Source: Lacticaseibacillus mingshuiensis (GTDB lineage Bacteria > Bacillota > Bacilli > Lactobacillales > Lactobacillaceae). Taken from it: 64,000 bases of DNA. The notes under the pieces were generated by a model. That model searched no databases. It was given only the letters and a program-made list of their open reading frames with translations, and had not been told where the DNA came from. Position numbers and translations under genes: made by a program. Where the stretch lies: contig NZ_BOLS01000011.1 in NCBI RefSeq assembly GCF_016861785.1, positions 34,474-98,473 on the forward strand, given 5' to 3'. Positions 8,348 through 21,103 of the stretch are shown piece by piece; the first letter of the stretch is position 1; each line of letters begins with the position of its first letter.

Positions 8348-9565
8348 TTATACCCCCTGCTTCTGAAACGAATCGTTATCGCCGGAAAACATATAGCTTT
8401 GATGATGGAACCGCATCGATAAGACCATCCCCACCGACAGCATATTCGCCAGCAGGAACGACCCCCCTTGTGAGATAAAGGGCAGCGGAATCCCGGTCAG
8501 CGGCAACAGGCCGATGTTCATCCCGATATTTTCAAAAATGTGGAACAGAATCATCATGATCACGCCGGTGGTGATGTACGCGTAAAACTCGTTTTTCGTG
8601 TCGAAGATCACGCGGATCATTTGGTAGATCAACAAGAAAAACAGCAAGATGACGATCGCGCAGCCCAAAAACCCAAATGCTTCGCCGATCACCGAGAAGA
8701 TCATATCCGATTCGCGCACCGGTACGGTCACTTTCAGGTTGTTGAAGCCCCGCCCCGTCATTTCACCGGAGCCGATCGCCTTCATCGACTGCCACAGCTG
8801 ATACGAATCGCTACTTGCCGCGCCAGATGGGTTGCGCCAGGAATCGATACGCGCGAACTGATAGGCCTTGAACCCGAGCTTGTCCAAGATCGCGCGGCCC
8901 CAGTCGGTCGTGACCATGGTCAACGCCCCGGCGCCGACCACACCGACCCCTGCACCGACGGGAATGATGATCTTCCAGGTGACCCCGGAAACCAGCACGA
9001 CCCCCGCGTAGATCGCGGCAAAAACCAATGAGGTCCCGAAATCGTTTTGGAGCTTCAAAAGCACGAGCACTGGCAGCGTCCACAGCAGCATTTCGCCCAA
9101 CAAACGCCAGTCGTTGAGCGTGGTGTGGCGAAAACGGGCGTTGTGCTGCGAGACCACCCGCGCCATCATCAGAATGTAGGCGGGTTTCATGACCTCAGAA
9201 GGCTGAAAGGTGATGCTGCCCATCCGAAACCAGCTCTTGGCCCCGGTGTTGTTGAAGACTTGTGGGTCATACTTGACCAGCACCAGCACCAATAACCCGA
9301 TGCCCAGCGCGTACAATAGCGGCGCCACCCGCCAGAGCTGCTCGGCATCAAACTGCATCACGATGAAAATGCCGACGCCGCCGATCACATACCACACCGC
9401 CTGCATGATCATGGCATGCCGCGGTGTGCCGATCGTCGGACTCGTATCATGACTGACGGCCATATAGATCGCCACCATGCCGACCAGCGCCAGCAGCATC
9501 ACGGATAAAATGATGCCGTAATCGATTCGGTTGCCCTTTTTTTCAGGCGTCACTTCCTGCGCCAT
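8348..9565 (-). CDS. rodA: RodA, SEDS peptidoglycan polymerase for cell elongation
   Basis: Integral membrane SEDS-family glycosyltransferase (405 residues, about ten TM helices) that polymerises lipid II together with a class B PBP during elongation. Family sequences include NNTGAKSWFRMGSITFQPSEVMKPAYI, shown here only as the pieces GAKSWFRMG and FQPSEVMKPA, then RESDMIFSVIGEAFGFLG and GIPLPFISQGGS near the C-terminus. I chose the ATG at 9565 (AGAGGTG 7 nt upstream) over an in-frame upstream start at 9607. Its company with mreB points to RodA and not the divisome FtsW. Confidence 0.93.
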   Translation of the reverse strand: MAQEVTPEKKGNRIDYGIILSVMLLALVGMVAIYMAVSHDTSPTIGTPRHAMIMQAVWYVIGGVGIFIVMQFDAEQLWRVAPLLYALGIGLLVLVLVKYDPQVFNNTGAKSWFRMGSITFQPSEVMKPAYILMMARVVSQHNARFRHTTLNDWRLLGEMLLWTLPVLVLLKLQNDFGTSLVFAAIYAGVVLVSGVTWKIIIPVGAGVGVVGAGALTMVTTDWGRAILDKLGFKAYQFARIDSWRNPSGAASSDSYQLWQSMKAIGSGEMTGRGFNNLKVTVPVRESDMIFSVIGEAFGFLGCAIVILLFFLLIYQMIRVIFDTKNEFYAYITTGVIMMILFHIFENIGMNIGLLPLTGIPLPFISQGGSFLLANMLSVGMVLSMRFHHQSYMFSGDNDSFQKQGV

Positions 9566-9645
9566 TGCACGCACCTCTTTCCTTGTCCTATTTTCCAAAA
9601 AGGCCACCTCGGCAACAAGTCCGACGCGGCCAAGATAACGAAAAA

Positions 9646-9867
9646 TTAAGCGCGGTGCAGATGATACTCCGAAATGAGAAAGTTCGTCGCGTCGTCCATC
9701 GTCTTGAACCGGTTGGCCGTTGTCGCGCCGGCGACGTAAGCCAAGAAGCGGTCCTCTTCCGTCTGAATATAGCCGATCTCATTTTTCCCGACTGTCAGGA
9801 CAGTGACGGTGTGCCCATTGCGCGTCACTTCTTCTTCCGTGACACTGATACGTTGTTCTTTTGCCAT
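9646..9867 (-). CDS. DUF2969 family protein
   Basis: A 73-residue soluble protein of the DUF2969 family, which in lactobacilli typically lies beside rodA and yidD. It is predicted alpha/beta with alternating hydrophobic strands (TVTVLTVGKNEIGYIQ) and a C-terminal helix. No function is established. The gene begins 2 nt from the yidD stop and is probably cotranscribed with the shape genes. Confidence 0.85.
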   Translation of the reverse strand: MAKEQRISVTEEEVTRNGHTVTVLTVGKNEIGYIQTEEDRFLAYVAGATTANRFKTMDDATNFLISEYHLHRA

Positions 9868-9869
9868 AT

Positions 9870-10157
9870 TTACCCTCGATGATAGTTAAAATTCGCTGCT
9901 TCGGCCATATTCTTCTCTGGATCCGGGTTGCGCCGTAGCGTGAAAAAGTCCGGCACGGGATCGAGCCCGCCAGGCACAAATGGGTTGCACCGCAAAATGC
10001 GCGCCAAGCCCATGATCAACCCTTTGACGGCACCGTGTTTGAACAGCGCCTGGATCATGTACGTCGAGCAGGTCGGATAATACCGACAGCTCGGCGGCAA
10101 CAGCGGCGAGATAAAGCGCTGGTAGCCTTTGACCAGCCACATCAAGACGCGTTTCAC
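9870..10157 (-). CDS. yidD: YidD, membrane protein insertion efficiency factor
   Basis: A 95-residue member of the YidD family, a peripheral membrane protein thought to aid YidC-dependent insertion. The family core is clear: an amphipathic N-terminal helix, then [18 protein letters not shown] and the second part [14 protein letters not shown]. Three conserved cysteines are present. It starts with GTG (GAGGCGAG upstream). The gene lies between epuA and the DUF2969 gene; the yidD-mreB proximity is common in Lactobacillales. Confidence 0.94.
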   Translation of the reverse strand: MKRVLMWLVKGYQRFISPLLPPSCRYYPTCSTYMIQALFKHGAVKGLIMGLARILRCNPFVPGGLDPVPDFFTLRRNPDPEKNMAEAANFNYHRG

Positions 10158-10167
10158 ACTGCTCGCC

Positions 10168-10338
10168 TCACTTCAGAAAATCAAAAATATGTTGCCAGGT
10201 CTCCGGGTCAAAAACAGCCCAGGGATTCCCGCCGCCGATCGCATAGCCGAGCATTGCCCCTAAAACGATCATGAGCAATGCCAATAAAAGACCGCAGCCC
10301 AATTTCTTGGTCACACGCTTTGCGTGATCCGTGTTCAT
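10168..10338 (-). CDS. EpuA-like small membrane protein (RNA polymerase beta-associated family name)
   Basis: A 56-residue protein with a charged N-terminus ([12 protein letters not shown]), a single TM helix ([23 protein letters not shown]) and a short extracytoplasmic tail. This layout and its position after mreB match the EpuA family, often annotated as DNA-directed RNA polymerase subunit beta because related sequences accompany rpoB. No polymerase role is implied. The upstream in-frame extension to 10464 overlaps mreB and is rejected; the start at 10338 has a G-rich ribosome binding site. Confidence 0.75.
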   Translation of the reverse strand: MNTDHAKRVTKKLGCGLLLALLMIVLGAMLGYAIGGGNPWAVFDPETWQHIFDFLK

Positions 10339-10354
10339 CTGCGGCCCCCCTGCC

Positions 10355-11344
10355 TTAATATTGCTTGTGATGTGCGATGTTATCCAGTAATGTGCCAGTG
10401 CCCAATGCGACGGCGTCCAGTGGATCATCCGCCAGCAGGACCGGCACCTTGAGCTCAGAGGCAAACAGCTGGCTGATGCCCTTAAGCAATGCCCCGCCGC
10501 CTGTCAGCATGACGCCCCGATCGATGATGTCCGCAGACAGCTCCGGTGGCGTCTTTTCCAAGACATCCTTGGCCGCGGAAACGATCTGCATCATGGTATC
10601 ATGCAGCGCCTCGGCGACTTCCGGCGAGGTCACTTCGACCTCACGCGGCAAGCCCGTCGCAATGTCGCGCCCACGGACTTCGATGGTCTCTTTTGGATCA
10701 GCTTCAAACACGGCGCCGATCTGAATCTTGATCTGCTCGGCTGTGTGCTCACCAATCAAGAGCTTATGCTTGTTTTTGACATAAGCCGCGATCGCCGCAT
10801 CCATCTTATCGCCCGCCAGACGCAAACTGCGACTAGTGACGATCTCGCCCATCGACAACACCGCGATGTCCGACGTCCCACCACCAATATCGATGACCAT
10901 GTTGCCCTGCGGCTGGAAAATATCCAAACCGGCACCAACTGCGGCCACCTTTGGCTCGAATTCCAAGTAGACACGGCCGCCGCCGGATTTCTCAGCGGCC
11001 TGAATGATCGCCTTTTGCTCGATCGACGTGATGTTGGTCGGCGCGCAGATCAGAATATTTGGCTTAGATAAAAAGCCCTTCACGTTCAATTTATTAATGA
11101 AATACTCAAGCATCGCTTCGGTGATGTCAAAATCCGCGATCACGCCGTCTTTAAGCGGGCGAATCGAACGGATGTTGCCAGGGGTGCGGCCGACCATTTT
11201 GTAAGCCTCGGTCCCTACCGCTAACACTTTGCCACTATGTGTATCGATCGCGACTACCGACGGCTCATTCAGAACAATGCCCTTACCCTTGACATTGATC
11301 AGTACGTTGGCGGTTCCCAGATCGATTCCGATGTCTTTTGCCAT
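10355..11344 (-). CDS. mreB: MreB/Mbl-family rod-shape actin homologue
   Basis: A 329-residue bacterial actin that organises peptidoglycan elongation under the membrane. The ATP-binding elements are visible: phosphate 1 IGIDLGTANVLI near the N-terminus, phosphate 2 VIDIGGGTSDIAV (about 150-162) and the adenosine motif LTGGGALLKGI (about 289-299). Length is normal for MreB/Mbl. The position before epuA, yidD and rodA and after the atp operon resembles the mbl locus of Lactobacillales; no mreC or mreD is adjacent, so Mbl is an equally good name. Confidence 0.93.
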   Translation of the reverse strand: MAKDIGIDLGTANVLINVKGKGIVLNEPSVVAIDTHSGKVLAVGTEAYKMVGRTPGNIRSIRPLKDGVIADFDITEAMLEYFINKLNVKGFLSKPNILICAPTNITSIEQKAIIQAAEKSGGGRVYLEFEPKVAAVGAGLDIFQPQGNMVIDIGGGTSDIAVLSMGEIVTSRSLRLAGDKMDAAIAAYVKNKHKLLIGEHTAEQIKIQIGAVFEADPKETIEVRGRDIATGLPREVEVTSPEVAEALHDTMMQIVSAAKDVLEKTPPELSADIIDRGVMLTGGGALLKGISQLFASELKVPVLLADDPLDAVALGTGTLLDNIAHHKQY

Positions 11345-11397
11345 GATCTCTTCTCCTCAATATTCGCTAACAGTGCATTATACCACAGACGCTGCGC

Positions 11398-11634
11398 CTA
11401 CTTGAATATCAGCGGCAGACTCTGCGCGCTTTGAACCAGCGATAAGACGAACTCGCTGACGTTATAGCCGATCGCGATCGCAAGGAACATGACAAGCAGC
11501 TGACTGGCCCGTACCTGATGCGGCTTGAACCATTTATTCATGTCTAAACTCAGCAGCAGCTTGAACGTCAGGGTGATGAAAAAGAAATGCGACAACAGCG
11601 TCACCAGCCCAGAAAGGCCCATACTCTGATACAT
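11398..11634 (-). CDS. DUF1146 family membrane protein
   Basis: A 78-residue protein with two TM segments (about residues 7-28 and 44-65) of the DUF1146/YwzB family, commonly found between the ATP synthase operon and mbl in Firmicutes. Function is unknown. The start at 11634 (MYQSMGL) has GGAGGG 5 nt upstream and is preferred to the longer frame. It lies 233 nt downstream of atpC, past the operon terminator. Confidence 0.85.
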   Translation of the reverse strand: MYQSMGLSGLVTLLSHFFFITLTFKLLLSLDMNKWFKPHQVRASQLLVMFLAIAIGYNVSEFVLSLVQSAQSLPLIFK

Positions 11635-11815
11635 CCACACCCCTCCTTGATTGACCACTGGCTTTCATTATACCGATATTTCGCGGTAAACGCGAACCGG
11701 TGAGAGGTCTTAAGAAATTATTCTGAAAATAGCGGGTGGGGGCTGGCGGCCGCAACGCAAAATGCCCAAACTTTCTTTCACCCCGACCATCCCGCGCACC
11801 TTTGCACCCTGAATC

Positions 11816-11865
11816 AAAAAAAGCGACAGCCACCTGTGTTGGACACGGTGGACTGTCGCTTTTTG
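11816..11865 (-). terminator. Terminator of the atp operon
   Basis: On the minus strand AAAAAGCGACAG pairs with CTGTCGCTTTTT, with an inner CCACC/GGTGG stem. It begins 2 nt after the atpC stop. Confidence 0.85.
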
Positions 11866-11866
11866 T

Positions 11867-12298
11867 TTAGTTGCCGTTTTTGACGTTGATTCGGTTGATG
11901 GCGCGCTGCAGGGCCACTTGGGCACGCTGCAGTTCATCCGTATCCTGAGTCGTTTTGGCTTCTTCAATGCGCTTTTCGGCGCGCTGACGAGCCGCTTCGG
12001 CACGGGACAAGTTGATATCACGCGCACGTTCAGCGGAATCGGCGACTACGGAGACGACGTTGTTGGACATCTCCATGAAGCCGCCATTGACCGCGATCGA
12101 GTCTTCGTGGCCTGGATTATCGACCCGGCGCACACGCACCTCACCGATCTCCAGAGGCGCAACAACTGGCTCGTGATTGGCCATCAGCCCCATTTCGCCA
12201 GAAGTCGTCTTCACGATGACCATGTTGGCATGGTGATCATAGACTTTACCATCCGGCGTCACGATGTTGACCGTCATCGGCGTTTTTTCATCAGCCAC
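11867..12298 (-). CDS. atpC: ATP synthase epsilon subunit
   Basis: Central-stalk subunit (143 residues) of F1, coupling rotation and able to inhibit ATP hydrolysis. The N-terminal beta-sandwich is visible (VNIVTPDGKVYDHHANMV, ANHEPVVAPLEIGEVRV) and is followed by a helical hairpin rich in Ala, Arg and Glu. It starts with GTG at 12298, with AGGAGG 9 nt upstream. It is the last gene of atpBEFHAGDC. Confidence 0.96.
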   Translation of the reverse strand: MADEKTPMTVNIVTPDGKVYDHHANMVIVKTTSGEMGLMANHEPVVAPLEIGEVRVRRVDNPGHEDSIAVNGGFMEMSNNVVSVVADSAERARDINLSRAEAARQRAEKRIEEAKTTQDTDELQRAQVALQRAINRINVKNGN

Positions 12299-12312
12299 AG
12301 GCCCTCGCCTCC

Positions 12313-13791
<1,479 letters not shown>

Positions 13792-14718
13792 TTATTCAAG
13801 TGCTGCAGCACCGCCAACGATCTCGGTGATCTCGGTCGTGATGGCCGACTGTCGGGCCCGGTTATAGGTCACAGACAGATGAGAGATCAGATCATTTGCG
13901 TTATCGGTCGCACTCTTCATCGCGGTGGTCGACGCGGCATGCTCCGCTGTCTTCGCGTCCATAATGGCCCCGAAGATCAGACTTTCAGCATACTGCGGGA
14001 GAATCGCTTCAAGCACTTGTTCTGGATCCGGTTCGGTGATGTATTCGATCGGCTTGTCCGATACTTCATCGACATCAAGGTCAGAGATCGGCAGCATCCG
14101 TTCAGCGCGGAAAGCCGATGTCAGTGAATTGACATGATGGTTGTAGCAGACATAAAGCTCATCAAAGACACCACTATCGAACATCGTGACCGCGGTCTTA
14201 ACGATCTCCCGCACCTCGTTAAAGGTCGGGATATCGGAGACCCCGCGGTACTCATAGGCGAGATTGACGCCACGGGCCTTGAAAAAGTCCGCGCCGACCC
14301 CACCGACAGCCATGATCACATAGTCATCGGCAGCCTGATGATCTTGTTTGATCATCTGCATCATTGCCTTCAGAATAGTGCTGTTATACGCCCCGACAAG
14401 GCCACGGTCAGAGGTGATGACCAGATAACCTGTTTTCTTGACAGGACGCTGCTCCAAAAGTGTGGCCAACTGCAGACGTGCTTTGTTGCCATCGCCGGCA
14501 AGCTCTGTGGCTTGTTCGCGTTCGATGGCGAGCAGCTGAGCGGCCGCCAAGTGCGTGACGATCTCACGCACTTTACCGGCATAGAGCTGATATTCACCAG
14601 CTCGCTTTTCGATCTGGGTCAATTTTGCCCCGGAGACCATCTGCATGGCCTGCGTGATCTGACCTGTTTTCTTGGTCGAAGCGATCTGGCGTTTGATGTC
14701 CATCAATGATTCAGCCAT
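13792..14718 (-). CDS. atpG: ATP synthase gamma subunit
   Basis: Rotating central shaft of F1 (308 residues). N- and C-terminal coiled-coil helices are evident: [20 protein letters not shown] is the conserved start, and [23 protein letters not shown] the conserved end (cited as ends SVTYNRARQ and [10 protein letters not shown]). The middle Rossmann-like part includes [11 protein letters not shown]. The length slightly exceeds Bacillus gamma because of a charged insertion near residues 195-215. The ribosome binding site is AGGAGG. Confidence 0.97.
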   Translation of the reverse strand: MAESLMDIKRQIASTKKTGQITQAMQMVSGAKLTQIEKRAGEYQLYAGKVREIVTHLAAAQLLAIEREQATELAGDGNKARLQLATLLEQRPVKKTGYLVITSDRGLVGAYNSTILKAMMQMIKQDHQAADDYVIMAVGGVGADFFKARGVNLAYEYRGVSDIPTFNEVREIVKTAVTMFDSGVFDELYVCYNHHVNSLTSAFRAERMLPISDLDVDEVSDKPIEYITEPDPEQVLEAILPQYAESLIFGAIMDAKTAEHAASTTAMKSATDNANDLISHLSVTYNRARQSAITTEITEIVGGAAALE

Positions 14719-14729
14719 GCGGCACCTCC

Positions 14730-16798
<2,069 letters not shown>

Positions 16799-16812
<14 letters not shown>

Positions 16813-17290
16813 TGGCATCACCTAAGCCTTTGATGTAATCGTCGATCAGCGCCTGCTGATCGGCTGCGTTCAGTTCCTTACCGATGATCTTCGTTGCAAT
16901 TGCAACGGAGAGTTCGGCAACGTCGTCCTTCGCACTCGCAAGCGCATCTTGGCGCTCTTGGGCGATGTCGGCACTCGCATTTTGCTTCAACGTCGCGACT
17001 TCTTGCGTCGTGGTATCGAGCATTTGCTGACGCTGCTTTTCACCGTTTTCCTTCGCCGTATTGACGATCTTGACGGCATCGGCGCGGGAGTTCTTGAGCT
17101 CTGCCTCACGCTTTGCTTGGAGGGTCTGCGCCTCATTACGCGCGTTTTCTGCGTAATCCAGGTCACCATCGACCTTGGTCTGGCGCTCTGTCATGATCTT
17201 GGTGACTGGTTTCCACGCAAAATGCCCGACCAAAATAAGCAGGACAACAAACGTCGCGACCAGAAAAAGCGTATCACCTAATGTAGCCAT
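16799..17290 (-). CDS. atpF: ATP synthase b subunit
   Basis: Peripheral-stalk subunit of Fo (163 residues). One N-terminal TM helix (about residues 5-26, LFLVATFVVLLILVGHFAW) is followed by a long charged helix with many Ala, Glu, Lys and Gln residues, the expected coiled coil that reaches along F1. Length and position between atpE and atpH are normal. Confidence 0.96.
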
Positions 17291-17328
17291 TGATCATGCC
17301 ACTCCTTTCTAGACAAGATAGTCGGTGC

Positions 17329-17544
17329 TTACTTGGCGAGTAGCAACATGAACGCGATAACGATCGACATGATCGGAACAGCTTCGATCATGCCGACACC
17401 GATGAACATGGTCCCACGAAGCTGACCGGAGATCTCCGGCTGGCGTGCCATACTCTCAAGCGTCTTGGAGATGACTTGGCCGTTACCATAGGATGCGGCA
17501 AGCGCGGCAAAGGCGGATGCGATAGCAGCTGCGATGTAGTTCAT
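17329..17544 (-). CDS. atpE: ATP synthase c subunit
   Basis: Proteolipid of the rotor ring (71 residues), a two-helix hairpin. The polar loop is ARQPE, and the ion-binding carboxylate is Glu54 in GMIEAVPIM. The Gln and Ser/Thr ligands of sodium-type rings are not apparent around it, so proton specificity is likely. It has a strong AGGAGG and lies between atpB and atpF. Confidence 0.97.
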   Translation of the reverse strand: MNYIAAAIASAFAALAASYGNGQVISKTLESMARQPEISGQLRGTMFIGVGMIEAVPIMSIVIAFMLLLAK

Positions 17545-17559
17545 ATTCTTTTCCTCCTA

Positions 17560-18276
17560 TTATTCCGAAACTACCTTGTGCGAGGTGTAGACCATCGCCA
17601 GGGTGACAAAGATATATGCTTGGATCGAACCAATGAAGACTGAGAACCCTTGCCAGATGATCTCCAGCAGGAATCCTGCAACAAAGCTGACTGGACCGCC
17701 AGCACCGGAAAATGCAAGCTGTCGAACAAGCAGAAGCAGGACTTCCCCAGCATAGATATTCCCATAAAGACGTAGCGCCAATGTGATAAAGTTGGTAAAC
17801 TCTTCGATCACATTGATCGGTGCCAAAAATGCAACTGGCGAAACGTATCCCTTCAGATACCCGGAAATGCCCTTGACAGCGACCCCGAAGAAATGCGACA
17901 TCACTAGGACGATCAGCGCGAGGCCCATCGTGATCACAGGATCAGCAGTCGGCGAGCGGAACCAGGTCAAACCGCCAGCATCGACCTGGAAGATCAGCCC
18001 AATCTGGTTGCTGACAAAGATGAAAACAAACAGCACCAATGCCAGAAGCCCAAATCGATTGCCTTCAGGACCCGGCATCGCCTGTTTGACGATTCCATTG
18101 GTGAAGTCGATCAGATATTCCAAGACATTTTGCTTGCCCCCTGGTCTCAGCTGCGGCTTGCGCGCCAGCCAAAAGAGCAAGAAAAATACGATCACGGCGG
18201 AGACCAAGATCGCAATGTCGTTGGTCAGATTGAAATGGAGCCCGAGAAATGTAACATAGGGATATTTTTCGTTCAC
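17560..18276 (-). CDS. atpB: ATP synthase a subunit
   Basis: Stator channel subunit of Fo (238 residues, about five or six TM helices). The conserved segment around ITLALRLYGNIYAGEVLL carries the essential Arg next to the c ring, and the C-terminal helix with GSIQAYIFVTLAMVY is typical. The start is GTG at 18276 with a near-perfect AAGGAGGTG; the frame upstream to 18327 is not needed. This is the first gene of the operon; there is no atpI upstream. Confidence 0.96.
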   Translation of the reverse strand: MNEKYPYVTFLGLHFNLTNDIAILVSAVIVFFLLFWLARKPQLRPGGKQNVLEYLIDFTNGIVKQAMPGPEGNRFGLLALVLFVFIFVSNQIGLIFQVDAGGLTWFRSPTADPVITMGLALIVLVMSHFFGVAVKGISGYLKGYVSPVAFLAPINVIEEFTNFITLALRLYGNIYAGEVLLLLVRQLAFSGAGGPVSFVAGFLLEIIWQGFSVFIGSIQAYIFVTLAMVYTSHKVVSE

Positions 18277-18402
18277 AGAATTCACCTCCTTGCAAAACTG
18301 ACTCGCTAGTATGTATGAAAGCCGCAAGCGGCCGTGCTTGCCAGCGCGCGAGTTTTAAAAATCGCGGTATGACGGATACAGATCCCCCAAAACACAACCA
18401 TT

Positions 18403-18431
18403 ACTGTAACACCATTCACATGAAAAGACAA
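18403..18431 (-). promoter_or_regulatory. Promoter of the atp operon
   Basis: Minus strand: TTGTCT (18426-18431), 17-nt spacer, TACAGT (18403-18408), with an extended TG one base upstream of the -10. The untranslated leader would be about 120 nt. The rest of 18277-18640 shows no gene. Confidence 0.65.
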
Positions 18432-18648
18432 AACGATTCATGGTTTTTTAATGCCTACCACACGGGGCTTTTCATCGTTTTTTTCAGTGAAAGCGGCTTC
18501 TTTTCAGCCGGATGGCGGTGCAGTTTGACAAGTGTATGACGGACGCCACGCAAGCGCGCGACACTGAACCGCAACTCCCCTGTTTTACACCTTGTAAGTA
18601 CGAAATGCTAGTCATCCCCGCAACTTTAGAAAATCGTAAGCTGAAAAA

Positions 18649-18770
18649 GGGTGCGTAGGCTCGCGGGATGGTGGGGTAGCTAACTTGGCTTGGGCGCTTG
18701 GTGGCGCTCTTAGCCACCGAGTGCACAAGACAGTTAGATGTCCCCACCATTCGAGCCGAAGCCCAACTGC
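18649..18770 (+). repeat. Fold-back element, copy A1
   Basis: Begins GGGTGCGTAGG and ends GCCCAACTGC. The whole unit is an interrupted inverted repeat: the base arm GGCTCG/CGAGCC is followed inward by ATGGTGGGG/CCCCACCAT, CTAACT/AGTTAG, CTTG/CAAG and GGTGGC/GCCACC around a short loop. It is the first of three head-to-tail copies between the upp terminator and the atp promoter. No open frame is supported. Confidence 0.85.
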
Positions 18771-18773
18771 AAG

Positions 18774-18893
18774 GGGTGCGGAGCGGGGCGCTTTGGGGCG
18801 AGCAGCTAGTTTGGCCCAGACGCTTGGGGCTGGTCTTGGCCCCGAGTAACTGGGTCAACTAGATGTCCCACCCCTGCCCCGCGGAGCCCAACT
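18774..18893 (+). repeat. Fold-back element, copy B1 (divergent stem)
   Basis: Same ends (GGGTGCGG and GCCCAACT) and same architecture as the flanking copies, but most stem sequence differs: base arm GCGGGGC/GCCCCGC, then CTAGT/ACTAG and a distal GGGGC/GCCCC. Both arms have changed together. Confidence 0.85.
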
Positions 18894-18899
18894 AAAAAA

Positions 18900-19021
18900 G
18901 GGTGCGTAGGCTCGCGGGATGGTGGGGCAGCTAACTTGGCTTGGGTGCTTGGTGGCGCCCCTTGCCACCGAGTGCACAAGACAGTTAGATGTCCCCACCA
19001 TGCGAGCCGGAGCCCAACTGC
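18900..19021 (+). repeat. Fold-back element, copy A2
   Basis: Nearly identical to copy A1, with a complete GGCTCGC/GCGAGCC base arm. A few further bases of another unit (GGGTGC at 19025-19030) follow before unrelated sequence begins. Confidence 0.85.
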
Positions 19022-19062
19022 AAAGGGTGCCCAGACTCACGATGCTCGAAAACGGCGGCATC

Positions 19063-19090
19063 AAAAAAGGTTGAGCTTTCACTCAACCTT
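19063..19090 (-). terminator. Terminator of upp
   Basis: Nine-base stem AAGGTTGAG/CTCAACCTT followed on the minus strand by six T. Confidence 0.85.
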
Positions 19091-19103
19091 AATAGTAGCA
19101 TCT

Positions 19104-19733
19104 TTACTTTGTCCCAAACAACCGGTCACCTGCGTCACCAAGTCCTGGCACGATATAGCCATTTTCATTCAGATGATCATCGAGCGCAGCGGCGTAGATG
19201 TCGACATCCGAATTTTCGTCTTGAACAGCCTTGACCCCTTCAGGCGCCGCAACCAAAACGACCAGGCGAATGCTCTGGGCGCCGCGCTTCTTCAGCGCCT
19301 CGATGGCCATGTTAGCGGAGCCACCGGTCGCCAGCATTGGATCGACAATGATCATGTCACGCTGGTCGATGTCAGCAGGCATCTTTACGAAATACTCGTG
19401 CGGCTTAAGCGTCTTTTCATCGCGGTACATGCCGACGTGGCCGACCTTGGCTGCCGGAATGAGTTCCAAAACGCCATCGACCATGCCCAATCCTGCGCGC
19501 AAGATCGGCACGATGCAAAGCTTCTTACCAGCGAGCTGCTTTTGAACCGTTTTGCCCATCGGGGTCTCGATCTCGACGTCCTCCAGTGGCAGGTCGCGCG
19601 TGATCTCGTACACCATCAACTCCGCGATCTCGTTTGCGATCTCGCGAAACTCTTTGGTGCCTGCATTCTTATCCCGAATCAAGGTCAGCTTATGCTGAAT
19701 CAGCGGGTGGTTCAAAACCGTAAATTTGCCCAT
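19104..19733 (-). CDS. upp: Uracil phosphoribosyltransferase
   Basis: Pyrimidine salvage enzyme (209 residues) making UMP from uracil and PRPP. The PRPP-binding loop is visible as [19 protein letters not shown], and the uracil-binding C-terminus [12 protein letters not shown] closes the protein. Length is standard. AAGGAGG precedes the ATG. It is the last gene of the glyA-upp side of the conserved tdk-prfA-prmC-tsaC-glyA-upp block and has its own terminator. Confidence 0.97.
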   Translation of the reverse strand: MGKFTVLNHPLIQHKLTLIRDKNAGTKEFREIANEIAELMVYEITRDLPLEDVEIETPMGKTVQKQLAGKKLCIVPILRAGLGMVDGVLELIPAAKVGHVGMYRDEKTLKPHEYFVKMPADIDQRDMIIVDPMLATGGSANMAIEALKKRGAQSIRLVVLVAAPEGVKAVQDENSDVDIYAAALDDHLNENGYIVPGLGDAGDRLFGTK

Positions 19734-19819
19734 GCAAGGGTCCTCCTTCGATCATATGACATGCGCCTTGCCGCCCACGCGGGGCAACAAGGCGCAACTG
19801 TAAGTGCACAAAACCTTTC

Positions 19820-21052
19820 CTATGATAAAGGATGAGCCCCTGTGAGCGCAAGTACTGACTGGCGAATTTCATCAAGTTTTGCTTGATCGTCGCGCTCAGC
19901 AATGGCCCGTGAGATCAAATGGGCGACTGTCTTGCATTCAGCCGGGCTAAAACCGCGCGTCGTGATCGCCGCAGTCCCAACGCGAATAGCCGAAGTCTTG
20001 AACGGCCCATTTTGCTCGCCAGGAATCTGATTCTTGTTGGCTGTGATCATCACGCTGTCCAGTAAGTCTTGCACCTGCCGGCCATTGAGCCCGTAGCCCG
20101 TTACATCGACCAACACCAGATGATTGTCGCTGCCGCCCGAGATCAACCGCAGCTGCGGATCATCCAGGAAGCCCTCGCACATGGCTTGCATGTTGGTGAC
20201 CACGGCCTTGGCATAATCCTTGAACTCCGGACGCAGCGCCTCGCCCAAGGCAACAGCCTTTGCCGCGATCACGTGATCCAGTGGGCCGCCTTGCGTGCCG
20301 GGGAAAACAGCGGCGTTCAGCGCCTTGCCATATTGTGCCTTGGCCAAGATCATGCCGCCGCGGGGGCCGCGCAAGGTCTTATGGGTGGTGGTCGTCACGA
20401 CATCAGCATACGGCACCGGATTTTGGTGCTGCCCACCCGCGACAAGCCCGGCGATATGCGCCATGTCGACCATCAAAAACGCGCCGACGCGATCCGCGAT
20501 ATCGCGGAACTTGGCAAAATCGATGGCGCGGCTATAGGCAGAGGCGCCGGCGACGATCATTTTCGGATGCAGCTCAAGCGCCTGCTCGAGGATCCGGTCG
20601 TAGTCGAGCAACCCGGTCTCGGGGGCCACGCCGTAATGATAGAAGTGATAGATCTTGCCGGAAAAATTCATCGGCGCCCCATGCGTCAAATGGCCGCCAT
20701 CGGTCAGATCCATGGCCAGCACCTTGTCCCCATTTTCCAAAAAGGCACTGTAGGCGGCTTCGTTGGCCTGCGAGCCGGAATGTGGCTGAACGTTCGCGTA
20801 TTCGGCGCCAAACAACTCCTTTGCGCGGTCGATCGCCAGTTGCTCGATCACATCGATGTATTGATTGCCGCCATAGAACCGGTGGCCGGGATAACCTTCC
20901 GAGTACTTGTTCGTGAGCACGGAGCCCTGGGCGGCGCGAACCGCCGGACTCACAATGTTTTCTGAGGCGATGAGTTCAATGTTGTGCTGCTGGCGTTCTT
21001 CCTCATCGTGAATCGCACCAAAAACGGCCGGGTCTTGCGTCATCATGTCCAT
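19820..21052 (-). CDS. glyA: Serine hydroxymethyltransferase
   Basis: PLP enzyme (410 residues) interconverting serine and glycine with tetrahydrofolate, the main source of one-carbon units. The PLP lysine lies in [16 protein letters not shown] (visible as [13 protein letters not shown]), and [13 protein letters not shown] and MADHLAG-like [13 protein letters not shown] are intact. The ATG at 21052 has GGAGGG 7-8 nt upstream; an in-frame start at 21073 is less suitable. It stands in the expected place between tsaC and upp. Confidence 0.97.
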   Translation of the reverse strand: MDMMTQDPAVFGAIHDEEERQQHNIELIASENIVSPAVRAAQGSVLTNKYSEGYPGHRFYGGNQYIDVIEQLAIDRAKELFGAEYANVQPHSGSQANEAAYSAFLENGDKVLAMDLTDGGHLTHGAPMNFSGKIYHFYHYGVAPETGLLDYDRILEQALELHPKMIVAGASAYSRAIDFAKFRDIADRVGAFLMVDMAHIAGLVAGGQHQNPVPYADVVTTTTHKTLRGPRGGMILAKAQYGKALNAAVFPGTQGGPLDHVIAAKAVALGEALRPEFKDYAKAVVTNMQAMCEGFLDDPQLRLISGGSDNHLVLVDVTGYGLNGRQVQDLLDSVMITANKNQIPGEQNGPFKTSAIRVGTAAITTRGFSPAECKTVAHLISRAIAERDDQAKLDEIRQSVLALTGAHPLS

Positions 21053-21103
21053 AAAAAAGCCCTCCATTTTCAAGATAGCCTCATCATATCAGAACATTGT
21101 CAT

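Noticed and set aside
18484..19082. Short minus-strand frames across the fold-back elements (with repeated peptide blocks)
   Set aside because: The repeated peptides merely reflect the repeated DNA; stems and loops, not codons, are conserved.
20069..20965. Plus-strand frame of 298 codons opposite glyA
   Set aside because: Shadow of glyA.
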